Source: Muscardinus avellanarius
Lineage: Eukaryota; Chordata; Mammalia; Rodentia; Gliridae
Reading direction: 5' to 3'
Length of the DNA stretch: 64,000 nucleotides
NCBI GenBank assembly: GCA_963383645.1
Contig: OY726567.1
Span: 66,926,552 to 66,990,551, forward strand
This document shows positions 23,808 to 36,711 of the stretch, in pieces. Positions within the stretch are counted from its first letter, which is position 1. The number at the start of each line of letters is the position of its first letter. A model generated the notes under the pieces. It was given only the letters and a program-made list of their open reading frames with translations. It made no database searches and had not been told where the DNA came from. The translations under genes and the position numbers were made by a program.

Positions 23808-26800
23808 GTCTCTGTCTCTGTCTCTGTCTCTCCTGGAATTGTGTGTGGGAATACTGGGGATTGAACCAGGGGCAGTCTACCTCCAAACTACACCCCCTGC
23901 TATTTTTATTTTGTTTTGAAACAGGGTTTTGCTAGATGGCTGAGAGGCTAGTTACATTTTTGAAGCTGTCCTCCAGCCTAAGATCCTCCTGACTCAGCCT
24001 CTCCCAATACTGGGATTACAGGTGTGCGCCACCACACCTGACTAAGTATTTTAATTTGTTTTTTTATTGATGCACTGTAATTGTACACAATAGATTCATA
24101 GTGATGCACCCATATAAACACATAACATTTGGTTTTTCTTTTCCTATATGTCCCCTTTTCCCTCCCCGGGCTCCTTTCCAATACTCTACTGGTATCTCTC
24201 CTAGTTTTTGTGACCTTTGGCTCTGAGTTTGGCTGATCTCAACTAGCATGATCTCCAGTTCCCTCCACTTTCCTATAAATGACATAATTTCCTTCTTTAC
24301 AGATTTTTTGTTCATAAAGCTCCATTGTGTAGCTATGGTATTGAGCCTTCTGTGAATCTAGTGCTCATGGAACAACACAGCCTAGCCCTCTAGCTGAGCC
24401 AGTGGGTTCTAGGCTGCAGGTTGGCCAGATAAAATGTGGAGCCGCAGAGCTCCCTGTGGGGTTTCCAGGGGATGTCTGACATCTCCAGTTTGAATAACAA
24501 ACTTAAGTATGTAGGGATTTTTTTCTTCTCCCTTTTGCAGAAACTTCAGAAGACAATATAGGTGAAGAGACAGACGATCCAGGTGAAGAAAACAATTCGT
24601 TGGTTGCCAACTTGGAAAGAAGCCGGGTGAAATCATCCTGGGGGGTTGGATGGCAGGTCGGGGGTCCATCCCCCTTTCATTGTGCTCATTTCTCTCTGAT
24701 GCCATAGTTCCTTCCCCGAGAGCTCTTGAGATCAGCACCGTGGACAGAGCCACGTAGCCCCCTGGGATTATGGCATCAAACTTTGATGCAGACAAAATTC
24801 TAAAGAACTCTTAATCCCACAAACTGAGATGCCCAGCATGGGCCCCTCTGACTGCTTCTAAACAGACAGCTGAGAGTAGTTCTGTGCTTTGTTTACCAGT
24901 CCTGGAAAAGTTGCTTCAGCGCTCTGTGCCTCAGTCTGCCTGCCTCTAAAATGGAATTCACATAGGACAGACTTCATAGGGTTGCTGAATGGATTCAGTT
25001 GTTTGATCCTTTAGAAGTACATGGGATGGAGCCCAGCATGAGTCGAAAATGCCATAAATATGCTTGTTGTAACAGCCTTTTGGTTTGTTTTGTTTTAGGT
25101 ACTTAGGATTGAATCTAGAGGCATTCTACCTCAGAGCTACACCTCCCGGCCTATTTTACTCTATTTTATTTTGAAACAGGTCTCTCAGTTGCTGAGGCTG
25201 GCTTCCAACCTGCAATCCTCCTTTCTCAGCCTCCCAAATATTGCGATTACAGGTGTGTGCCTTTACACCCCCCTTGTAGCAGCCTTTTTGAGATACAATT
25301 CATATACCTTACAACTTGCCCAACTGAAAGTGTAAAATTCGCCAGGCACGGTGGCTCATGCTTGTAATCCCAGCATTTGGGAGGCTGAGACAGGAGGATT
25401 GCGGTTCAAGGACAGCCTCAGCTACTTAGTGAGGCCCTTTGTAACTCAGTGAGACCCTGTTTCAAAATAAAGAATAAAAAAACAGAGTTGGGAGTGTAGC
25501 TTGGAGGTAGAATGCCCCTGGGTTCCATCCCCAGTACTGAAAAAAAAAAGTGTAAAATTCAACTAGGCATGCGGTGCATGCCTGTAATCCCAGTACTTGA
25601 GTGGCTAAAGTAGGATGATCACAGGTTCGAGGCCATCCTCAGGAATTTAGCGAGATCCTGTTTCAAAATAAGAAAAGGGGCTCCGGGTATGTCTTAAAGA
25701 TAGAATATTCTTGGGTTCAATCCTGGCACCAAAAAAAAGAGGCTTCAGGAACTGCTTCCACTTTTCTGTTTGGACAACCTGCTGCTGGGCAGGGCTGAGG
25801 GAGTTGTGACTAAAATTTCAAACTCTAAAATCACTGGGAACTGGGCTCTTATTCCACTGGTACAGCATAACATGTTAACTACATGTGTGTTATTTCATCC
25901 TTCATTCAACCAATATTAGACAGATAGTTGCCAGTATTGTCAACTTTAAATTTGAATGGGTGATAAATGCAATCCTGGTGGCCTGTCTAGAGTACTTGCT
26001 GTGGACCAGGCAGAGTTCCCCACATTTTATAATCATGTCACCTAGCAACATTCTCATAAGGGAAGATACCGATATCTCTATTTTTTTGTACTACAGGTTG
26101 AACCAAGAGGCATTCTACCTCCAAGCCACACCCCCAGCCATTTTAATTATTTTGAAATAGGGTCTCACTGAGTTGCTGAGGGTCTTGCTAAATTTCTTTT
26201 TTTTTGGGGGTGGTGGTGGTGGTGATACTGGGGTTCCTGGAAGCCCTTCTACCTCCGGGCTACACTCCCAGACCTATTTTTACATTTTTATTTGGAAACA
26301 GGGTCTCCTAAGCCAGCGCGCGCGGCTGGCTTTGAACCTGCGCGATCCTCCTGTCTCTGCCTCCCAAGCGCGGGGATTACAAGCGTGCGCCACCACGCCT
26401 GGTGTGTCTTGCTAAATTTCTGAGACTGGCCTTGAACCTTCAATCCTCCTGTCTCAGCCCCCTTTCCTCATGTACTGGGATTACAAGTATGTACCACCAT
26501 ACCCAGCACACCTATCTTATTTATTTTGGTACTGGGGATTGAACACAGGGTTTCTACCTGAGCTACACCCCAGCCTGTTTCATTTTTTATTTTGAAACGG
26601 GGCCTCACTAAGTTTCTAAGGAGGGTCTCACTAAGTTGTAGAAGCTAGCCTCAAACCTGCAGTGCTCCTTTCTCAGCCTCCCAAATATTGGGATTACAGA
26701 TGTGTGCCACTGCACCCAGCTGATACCCCTACTTTCTACATTAACAAACTCCCATAATGAATTAACATTAACCTAAAATTAGAATTATTCCTAGGACAAT

Positions 26801-29800
26801 GAGCTCAACATCGGTTCCATAGTAAACTCACAGGCATAAGCTTTTTTGTAGTAATGGCTTTATAGAAACTTGTAAGAGGTGGAGTATGTTCATTTTTAGT
26901 TGAAAGGAAAAGATGAAATGAGTTTGAGTCACTAGAGGGTTTGCACTCTTAAACATAGGATAACCAAGCCCACGGAATAACAAGAGGTGGCTGAGAAAAG
27001 AAACAAAAGTCCCTGGGCCAACTACAGACCGTCTTCCTAACTAAATCCAAGACAGGTGTGGTGATGCATGCCTGTGATCCCAATACTTGGGAAGCTGAGA
27101 CAGGAGGACTGCAGGCTCAAGGCCAACTTCGGTAATTTAGACCCTGTTTCAAACTTTAAAAAAGGTTTAAGGGTGCAATTCAAAGGCAGAATGCCCCTGG
27201 ATTCAATCTCTAGTTAAAAACCACTATATGCATAGCATAGCCGGTTCTGAGTGTAACTGTGATCTCAGGCTCTCAAGTAGAGATTCAGATCTTGAAATCT
27301 GCTCCCTGTGACTTCAACACAGATCCCTTAGTGGCTTTCCCTGATATAAAGTAGTAAAATCTAAGCTCTAGAACTTCTGCAGAGATTTTGTCAAATTAGT
27401 AATTGTCTTGCACATATGTATAGAGTCTTGCTATATTTTTTTTGTGAAGGCAATGGTAAGGCCCAGCACTGTGGCAATACCTGTAATACCAATACTTGGG
27501 AGGCTGAGGGAGGAGAATCAGAGGTTTGAGGACAGCCTCAATTTAGTAAGACCCATTTGAAAATGGCTGGAAGTATAGCTTTAAAGTACGGTTTCAATCA
27601 TATCTATTTATTTATTTATTTATCACAAACCTACAGGAGAGTGTTCATTTTCCAAGTGGGGAAACCCAGAGGATGAGACACTTTGCCTTGAATCAGGCAG
27701 ACACATATAGTAGAGCTGGGATTCCGAGCAGAGGCTGGCTTTAAGGGATATGTTCGCTTTTCTGGAGAGCAGGATCCGTCCCCTCAGACATGGGCTCCTC
27801 ACCACAGTACCTGGGTGCATGACTGCCCCATAAATGTAGAATCTAGGGTTCCATTGTCCACACTTGGCTCCCCCAAGCTTCTCTGTCTCTGAGACTATGC
27901 ATGTGAGATTACTCACTTAAATAGAGTGCAGCCAGGTGTTCTGATTCCGGCAGGTAGTCCCAGTCCTTGGGAGGCTGCAATGGGTGGATTGAAGATTCAA
28001 GGCCAGCCTCAGCAGTTTAGCAAAACCCTCAGCCACTCAGTGATATCCTGTTTCAAAATAAAAAAAGGGCTGGATTATCCAGGCATGGTGGCACACGCAT
28101 GTAATCCCAGAACTTGGGTGGCTAAAACAAGATCACAGGTTTATGATGATATTTTTTTAGGTACTGGAGTGGAACCCAGGGGCTTTTCTACCTCCGGGCC
28201 ACACTCCCAGACCTATTTTATACTTTATTTGGAAATAGGGTCTCACTAAATTGCTGAGAGACTCACTAAGTAACTGAAGCTGACTTCGAACCTGTGCGAT
28301 CCTCCTGTCCCAACTCAGCCTCCCAAGCGCGGGGATTACAAGCGTGCGCCACCACGCCCAACTCAAGATCACAGGTTGAAGGACAGTCTTAGCAACATAG
28401 ACTCGGCAAGCAAGCAAGATCCTGTTTCACAACAAATTAAAAAGAACTAGGGGTGTGGCTCAGATAGAATAACTCTGGGTTCAATCTCAGAACTACTACC
28501 ACCAAAAAAGTGGGGATAGGATACTTGGGAAGCTGAGACGGAGGATCACAGGTCGGAAGCCAGCCTCAGCAAGTTGGCAAGACCCTGGTTCAAAATTTAA
28601 AAATAGAGTTGGAAATAGAGCCGGGCGTGGTGGCGCACGCTTGTAATCCCTGCGCTTGGGAGGCGGAGACAGGAGGATCGCGCAGGTTCGAAGCCAGCCA
28701 TGCTGGCGTAAGAGACCCTGTTTCAAAAATATAAAATAGATCTGGGAGTATAGCCCAGAGGTAGAAGGGCTTCCAGGAACCCCAGTACCACCAAAAAATT
28801 TAAAAAAAAAAAAAGAAAAAAGAAAAATAGAGTTGGAAATAGAGCCGGGCGTGGTGGCACAGGATTGTAATCCCAGTGCTTGGGAGGCTAAGACAGGAGG
28901 ATTGCACATATTCAAAACCAGCCTCATCTTCTTAGGCTCTCAGCAACTTAGACCCTGTTTCCAAATAAAAATAGGTCTGGGAGTGTAGCCTGAAGGTAGA
29001 AAGCCTCTGGGTTCCATCCCCAATATTACAAAAAAAAAAAAAAATAATAAGATTGGGATAAAGCTTGGAGGTAAAATGACCCTGGGTTCAATCCCCAGAA
29101 GCACGTACATACAAGGGCCTGAGATGAAGTTCAGAAGTAGAAAGAATGCACCTAGGTTCAATCCCCAGTACCAAAAAAAAAAAAAAATGTATTTACCCAC
29201 CGGGCCCCCCTCCGTGCACTTATCAGTACTGAAGACCAAACACAGAATTAAGAAAGCCAGTTTCAAATAATAAGCAAAAATGTAACACTTGGAGTCTTGA
29301 GGTCTGGAGAAATCGGGTCAGAGGAACAAGTCATGTTCAGATCCTTCTGAGGATGTGACATTGAAGGGACTGACGGGTGGAGCGTGGTGACCTTGCTAGG
29401 AGGCAGCAAGAGACCAGTGTGCCCGTGTTTGACTCTGGGCCACTGCTCCTGGGCCCAGGGCTCCTTCCTGTGCATCTGTTTACTGACATATAATGTGTTT
29501 GAGCAACAGTGTGATGTTTTAATTCACATATGCACTTGGTAACAATCATCTCAGTAATTTGCATATTTACTATCTTAAACTTTAATCACTTTTTATGGTA
29601 AGTACATTCAAATGCCTCTCTATGTAGAGGTACATAATATATTTTGTTAATTCATTGTTCCTTTTTTTTTTTTTTTTGGTACTAGGGATTGTGCCCAGAG
29701 GCATTCTACCACTGAGCTACTCTCCAACCCTTTTTTAATTTTTGAAAGTATCTCGCTAAGTTGCCAGGGGTCTTGCTAAGTCTCTGAGGCTGGCCTCAAA

Positions 29801-32800
29801 CCTGTGATCCTGTCTCAGCCTCCCAAGTATTGGGGTTACAGGCACGCACCACCACACCTGGCTCTGTATTGTTAATTCTATTCACCCTGACATTGTTCTA
29901 TTTTGGCTAAAAAAAAAAAAAAAAAAAACTTTTTTTCAAATTCTGTTTTTCTCTCCCTGCTTTCACGCTGTGGAGATGACAGTGATGGAGAAGACTACAA
30001 GGTTCACGTGATGGCCAAATTGGCCCAAACGCCAAACGAGCACCAGAGCTCTGAGGGAACTGCCGACCGGTCAGAAATGCAAACATTGCTTGGGGCTTTT
30101 AACCCAGACCCGTGGGGCTTCCGGCCGCACACAGTGGTCCTGCATGGAAAACCAGGCACTGGGAAGTCAGCTCTGGCCCAAAGGGTTGTGCTACGCTGGG
30201 CAAAGGGTGAAATCCTCCAGGACCTCTTCTCCTTCGTATTCTTACTCTCCACCAGAGAGATCAAGTGGACGGAGGAAAGCAGTTTTGTGGCGTTAATCTC
30301 CAAAGAGTGTCCCAGCTCCCAGGCCTGGGTGATGGAGGTCCTGACCCAGCCCAAGAGGCTTCTGTTTGTCGTGGACGGTTTGGACAATCTGGACTTCATC
30401 CTCCGAGACGACAGCGGCAGGCTCTGTGGGGACTGGAGAGAGGTGCAGCCTGCGTCTGTCCTGCTGCGGAGCCTGCTGATGAAGGTGCTGCTCCCCGAGT
30501 CCTCCCTCCTCATCACCGTCTCAGACACCAGTGTAGACAAGCTCAGTTCGGTGCTGGTGTCCCCCTGCTACTTTCTGGTCAGAGGGCTGTCTGTGGAAAA
30601 GAGGCTGCGGTTTCTTCTGGAGCATGTCACTGACGACTGTCGCAGGATGCAGGTCGTGCATTCCATGATGGACAGCCGCCTGCTGTTTGACCAGTGCCAA
30701 GACGCCACAGCGTGCCTGCTGATCGGAAAGGCCCTGCGGCTGGAGGAGGAGCTGGGGAAGAGCGTGGCCCTGTGCCAGACCCTCACTGGCTTGTACACTG
30801 CTTTCTTGTTCCGCCAGCTCGCTCCCCAGGACTCCTCGCGGCGCTGCCTCAATCAGGAGGAACGAGCCACCTTGAAGGGCCTGTGCCACATGGCCTTGCA
30901 GGGGCTGTGGAATAGGCAGTCTGTGTTCCACGACAGCAACCTGCAGGTGCACAGGCTGAAGGAGATCGACCTCTCTGCTCTGTTTCACATGAACATCCTG
31001 CTCCGGGAGGAAGGCCACAGCAAGAGCTCTTACAAGTTCCTGCACCCCACCCTCCAGCACTTCTGCGCCGCCCTGTATTACTTCTTAGTGGAGCCGGAAG
31101 AGCAGAGTAGTTGCTTCCTGTTCAGAAATAACTCATGGAGCCTAACAGAGTACCAGCAGATAGGCTCCAGCCTCGGCTTGCTCATCACAAAGCGCTTCTT
31201 GTTTGGCCTTATAAGCCCAGACGCGACGCGGGCGCTGGAGGCGCTGTTCGGCCACCCGGTTCCCCTGCTCATGAGGCAGAGGCTTCTGTCCTGGGTGTCT
31301 CTGCTGGGCCAGCAGGGCACCACCATCCTGCCGATGGACATCTTAGACTCCTTCTACTGTCTTTTTGAGACTCAGGATGTAGAGCTTGTTCGCGTGGCCT
31401 TGAACAGCTTCCACGAGGTGTGGTTTCCCTTGATCCGGAGGATGGACCTCATGGTGTCTTCCTTCTGTCTCCAGCACTGCCAGCACCTACGGAAGGTCCG
31501 GGTGGATGTCAGGGACCTCTTCTCCAGAGACGCGCTGGCAGAGGCTTGGTCTGTGGCTCCCCACAGGTGGGTACCTCGCGCAGCTTCCTTCTGTGCCCAC
31601 TACTGGGATTAGACATGATCTCTGGAAACCACGGGGTCCCACAGAATCCAGGGTGGATTACCCAGATGACCTGGCCGAAATGACAGGACCTGAATCTTAC
31701 TCCTTGTCTATCACTGGATAAGCTTTTTCATAGTTCCTTTTTTTTTTTTGGCACTGGAATTGAACCCAGGGGCATACTACCTCCCAGACCTTTTTATTTT
31801 TTCATTTTGAAGCAGAGTGTAAGTTGCTGAGACTGGACCAGAACCTGAGATCCTCCTGCTTCAGCCTCTCAAGGCCGACCTGGGATTACAGGTGTGGACC
31901 ACCAGGCTAAGTAAATTCTTTCAAAACACTGGACTCACTTAAAACTATTAAAGGATCTGGGTTTGTAATCCAGGAATACATAATGTGTTCTTATTTCTAT
32001 TTTATTCTTATTTTTGTGTGTGTAATAACTGGGCACACAGGCACATTCTACCTCTAAGCTACACCCCTTTTTTATTTTGCATTTTGAAACTGTCTCGCTA
32101 AGTTGCTGAGGCTGGTCTTGAACCTGTAATCCTCGTGGCTGAGCCCGACAAGCATTGGGATTGCAGGCATGTACCACCGTGCCTCGCTTCACTTTCTATT
32201 TTTAATTTTTCAGAGAGCCTCCATTCTGTTTTCCATAGCAACTACACCGGTTTACACTTGAGGGGAGCCGGAATTTAAGGGAAAATGTAATTTGTGAACC
32301 GGTGGCTCCTGAAGTGTCCAGCTCACCCCAGTGAGCGTGCAGTTTTCCAGAGGCAGCAGGATATAAGCAGAAGGCAGGACACTGGGTGGCCTCAGAGCTT
32401 CTACCACTGCCCTGTGCTGCCTGAACAGGCTGACCCTCCCCTGACAGTGCTGTCTGGCACACTAACCTCTCCCCCATGTGCACGTCTGTTTTCCCTCACA
32501 CACAGGCTGCAGCAGAAGGCCCTCGTTGATGAATGGTGGGAAAGGTTCTGCTCTGTGCTCGGCGCCCACCCTCACCTGCAACAGCTTGACCTGGGGACCA
32601 GCGTCCTGAACGAATGGGCCATGAAGTCTCTCTGCCTCAAGCTGAGGCAGCCAACCTGCAAGATACAGAAACTGATGTAAGGCTGCCCAGCCCTGGTGCT
32701 CCCGGGTGCTTCTCCCTCACCTGCTGAGAGAAGACCCAGCGGCAACTGCAACCCCACAGGCTGAGGGGAAAGTGCTGTGAAAGACTAGGGACCAAGTTCT

Positions 32801-35800
32801 TGACAGGACAAAATGGGGCGTGACTAAAGACCTTAGGGAGAGACTTTTTATTTTCTTTTGGTGAGATGAAACCCAGGTACATTCTACCTCTGAGCCACAC
32901 CCCAGCCTTATTTATTTATTATTTACTTATTGGGTACTGGGGCTTGAACCTGGGGATAAGCTACATCCAAGATATATCCTCAGCTCGGTTTATTTTTTAT
33001 TTTGAAACAGGGTCTAGCTAAGTTACTGAGGGTCTGGCTAAGTTGCTGAGCCTGGCCTCAACCCTGCAGTCATTCTATTTCAGCCTCCCAAGTATTAGGA
33101 TTACAGCCATGCCTGGCTCAGGAAGAGATTACGAAGCAGGTTTGTTAGTAGAGGGTAAGGGGAAGCTTATTTCACGGCAGTGACAGGACACAGGCAATAG
33201 CAAGGTCAAAGTGCACGGCTTCTGTCAGTCAATGATCGTGGCCTAATGACTAATGTAACAAATGTGTGAGCCAGGCATGGCGGTGCACGCCTGTAACCCC
33301 AGTACTTAGGCGGCTGAGACAGGAAGATCACAGTTTTAAGATCACAGACTCTCAGCAACTTGGGCCACATTTCAAAACAAAAATTAAAAAGGGCTAGGGG
33401 GTATATCTCAGCGGTAGAACACGCCTGGGTTCAATTCCCAGTATCAAAAACAATTAAGTGCAAATAATTAGAAATGTGAGCATTGGAATGAAAAAGGGCA
33501 AGGAGAAATTCAGATACACGTAAATATCCCCGGTGTCCAGTTCATCGTTTCTCTTTGCTCTCCTGCAGATTTAAAAGGGCAGATATCACCCCTGGTCTCC
33601 ACCATCTCTGGATGGTCCTTATCACCAACCGTAACATAAAATATCTGAACCTGGGCAGCACTCCACTGAGGGACTGCGATATCAGGGTAGCCTGCGAGGC
33701 CTTGAAACACCCACACTGTTTGCTGGAGACCTTGAGGTGAGTCGTGAGGGTATGGCTTGTAATTTTCTCTTGTTTTGAATTATTCCATAGGAAGTTGTAA
33801 AAGTATTAGTGGGAAATGGAAAGTTCTGGTGATGGATGGTGGTGAGGGTTGCACAACCTTGCAAATGCTCTGGATTGTACACTTAAGAATAGTTAAAATG
33901 GGATGGGTGAGGCGGCACATTCTTGTAATCCCAGTACTTGGGAGGTTGAGGCAGGAGTAGTGCAGGTTCAAAGCCAGCCTCAGCAACTTAGCAAGGCTCT
34001 CAGTGACCTGTTTCCAAATAAAAAAATAATAGGGCTGAGGATGTAGCTTGGAGATAGCATGCCCCTGGGTTCAATGCTAGGGAAGCATCACAAAATAAAA
34101 AAGACAAAATTAAGTAACATCAAACTCAGACATAGGATGATGAGGGTCGATGCTGGCTGTCCATCTCTGCCTTTTGTGTACCAGACACTCGTAGATGCTT
34201 ATGATAACGTAGAGGACAAGGCCAGCCGGGCCTGTGCCCTTGCAGAAGTAACACTCGAGGCATGTAGGTGTCAGTAAACAAGTTCAAATATTCGTACAAA
34301 AAAAACCATCAGGGCCAGCCGGGCATGGTGGCACACACTTGTAATTCCAGTACTTGGAAAGCTGAGACAGGAGGATTGCAGGTTCGAGGACAGCCGCGGC
34401 AAGTAGTAAGACTCTCACAAACCTAGCAAGATCCTGTTTCAAACTAAAAATTAAAAAAATAGGACTGGGGGTGTATCTCAGAGGTATAGAAGGCCCCTGA
34501 GTTCAATCTCTAGTAATTAACACACACACACATCCCACCCCACCCCTCCCACATCAGCTCGTGATCATCTCCATGAATAGAACCGTCTTGGGGAGAGGGA
34601 TGAGGTGGTGGTTTAAGGTAGTGAGTCGGCGTTGCTTCAGGGAGATCAGGAGACATGGGGTCAGGGTCAGGGGTGCTGCAAAGGGAAGGAGTGATGTGCT
34701 CAGCCCCTGAACGCAGCGGAGCTGGAGTGCACTGAGCGGAGGTGAAAATGAGTGGTGCTGGGGAAGCCAGGCCACGGTCCCTGTTTTCTGTCTCTGCAGG
34801 TTGGATTCCTGTGGATTAACTTCTGCCTCTTACCTGATGATCTCCCGGATCCTTAATGCCTCCACCAGCCTAAAGTGTCTCAGCCTGGCAGGAAATCAAG
34901 TGACGGAGGAGGGCGTGATGCCGCTCTGCAAAGCCTTGCAGGCCTCGCAGTGCACGCTGAGGGAGCTCATGTGGGTTGCTTTCCCCTCACCTGGCTACTG
35001 AGATCTCTGCAGGATGCAGGATCCACCGAGGCAGAACTGTGGGTTGAGGATGGGTGTGGGAACCCTAGGGGAGTGCCCCAGGTCTGGGCATAAGGTGACA
35101 TCTCTCTTTGCTCTGAATGCTAAGCCGAGGAAGAGCAGCAGAAATCAACTAGTTCCCTTCATTGTAGATGAAGCTTTCTTGGGGTATGAGTAGGCGGGTC
35201 TGTGAATGTTCCATGACCCTTAGGGGAGACACACCCACCCAGGGACTGAAAAGGGCTTAGGGCCGGCAGGCTTCCTACTACCAGCCAAGTCCAGACCAGA
35301 GCACATGGGATCTGGGCTCAGACTGGCTCAGAAAGAAAGGAGGGTCTGCCCAGTGCAGTGAGGCACACCTGTAGTCCTGGTACTTGGGAGGCTAAGACGG
35401 GAGAAGCACAGGTTTGAGGCCAGCCTCAGTAACTTAGACCCTGTTTCGAAATAGAAAATAAAGGACTTGGAGTATAGCTTGGAGGTATAGAATGCCCCTG
35501 GGTTTAATCCAGTATAATTTAAATAATAAATTAATAACAAATGCAAAAGCTGGGCATGGTTGTGCACACTTGTAATCCCAGCATTTGGGAGGCTGAGACA
35601 GGATTGCAGTTAGTGGCCAGCCTCAGCTACTTAGGCCCTTCGCAACTCAGTGAGACCCTGTTTCAAAATAAAGAATAAAAAAATAGGGCTGGAGGTGTAG
35701 CTTGGAGGCAGAACTCCCCTGGGCTCCATCCCCAGTACCGGAAAAAGTAAATAGTAAGGGCAGAGCCTTGCAAGTAATTGAAGAGAGGAAGCTTAAGAGC

Positions 35801-36668
35801 ACAGTTCATGCACGACTGTAATGCCAGTACTTGGGAGGCTGAGACAGGAGGTTTTCAAGTTCAAGACCAGTCTCTGCAACTTACTGGGACCCTATTTCAA
35901 AAATAAATTAAAAAAAAATTTAAGGGTTAGGAGTATAGGTCAGTGGTAGAGGGCCCCTGGGTTCTATCCTCAGTACCTTAAAAAAAATAACTCTCACCAC
36001 TTCTGGCTCTGCTTGCAGACTGGACAACTGTGGCCTCACAGATACTGGCTGCCAGAAACTGGCCTCAGCCCTCAACAGTAACCACAGCCTGACCCGCCTG
36101 TGCTTGTCCAACAACCATGTGGGAAGCGACGGGGCACGCCTGCTGTGTCGCTCCATTAGGCTCCCCGACAGTCGCCTCCAGAGCCTCATGTGAGTATGGC
36201 GTGGCTCGTGGGGGAGGGCCTCACAGCATCCCTCCCAAAGCAGAGAACGTGGGAATTGTTACGGTGAAGGGACTTACGCCCGGCATGGTGACACACACAC
36301 CTGCGATACCAGTACTCGGGAGGCTGAAACAGGAGGGTTACAGGTTCAAGACAAGCCTCAGCAACTTAGGGGAACCCTGTTTCAAAATAAAAAAGAAAAA
36401 GGGCTGGGAGTAGCTCAGAGGTGGCATGCCCCTGGGTTTAACTGCAGTACCACAAAAAAAAATAATAATAATAATGATGGCCAGGCGTGGTGGTGCACGC
36501 TTGTAATCCCCGCGCTTGGGAGGTGGAGACAGGAGGATCGCGCAGGTTTGAAGCCAGCCACGCTGGCTTAAGAGACCCTATTTCCAAATAAAATATAAAA
36601 TAGGTCTGGGAGTGTAGCCCGGAGGTAGAAGGACTTCCAGGAACCCCAGTACCAAATAATAATGATAA

Positions 36669-36711
<43 letters not shown>

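Larger units (their letters stand above)
21813..29975. repeat. NLRP5 introns 1-3: SINEs, L1, MIRs and microsatellites
   Basis: SINEs at about 22030-22225 (+), 22250-22420 (-), 22430-22605 (-), 22855-23025 (+), 23228-23402 (-), 23605-23770 (+), 23850-24045 (-), 25105-25275 (-), 25340-25540 (+), 25560-25735 (+), 26090-26160 (-), 26220-26402 (-, young type), 26530-26720 (-), 27050-27220 (+), 27925-28075 (+), 28077-28480 (nested pair), 28617-28793 (+, young), 28848-29025 (+) and 29670-29864 (-). Reversed L1 3' end at 24055-24330. MIR at about 24895-25085 (+) and 27630-27740 (-). (GGT)n at 23206-23231 and (TC)n/(TCTG)n at 23773-23832. Unassigned unique DNA at 22620-22840, 25740-26080, 26750-27040, 27230-27460 and 29210-29640. 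Confidence 0.6.

Noticed and set aside
30004..31060. Two antisense frames of about 178 codons over the NLRP5 NACHT exon
   Set aside because: Shadows of the coding exon; composition follows the sense codons and nothing recognisable is encoded.
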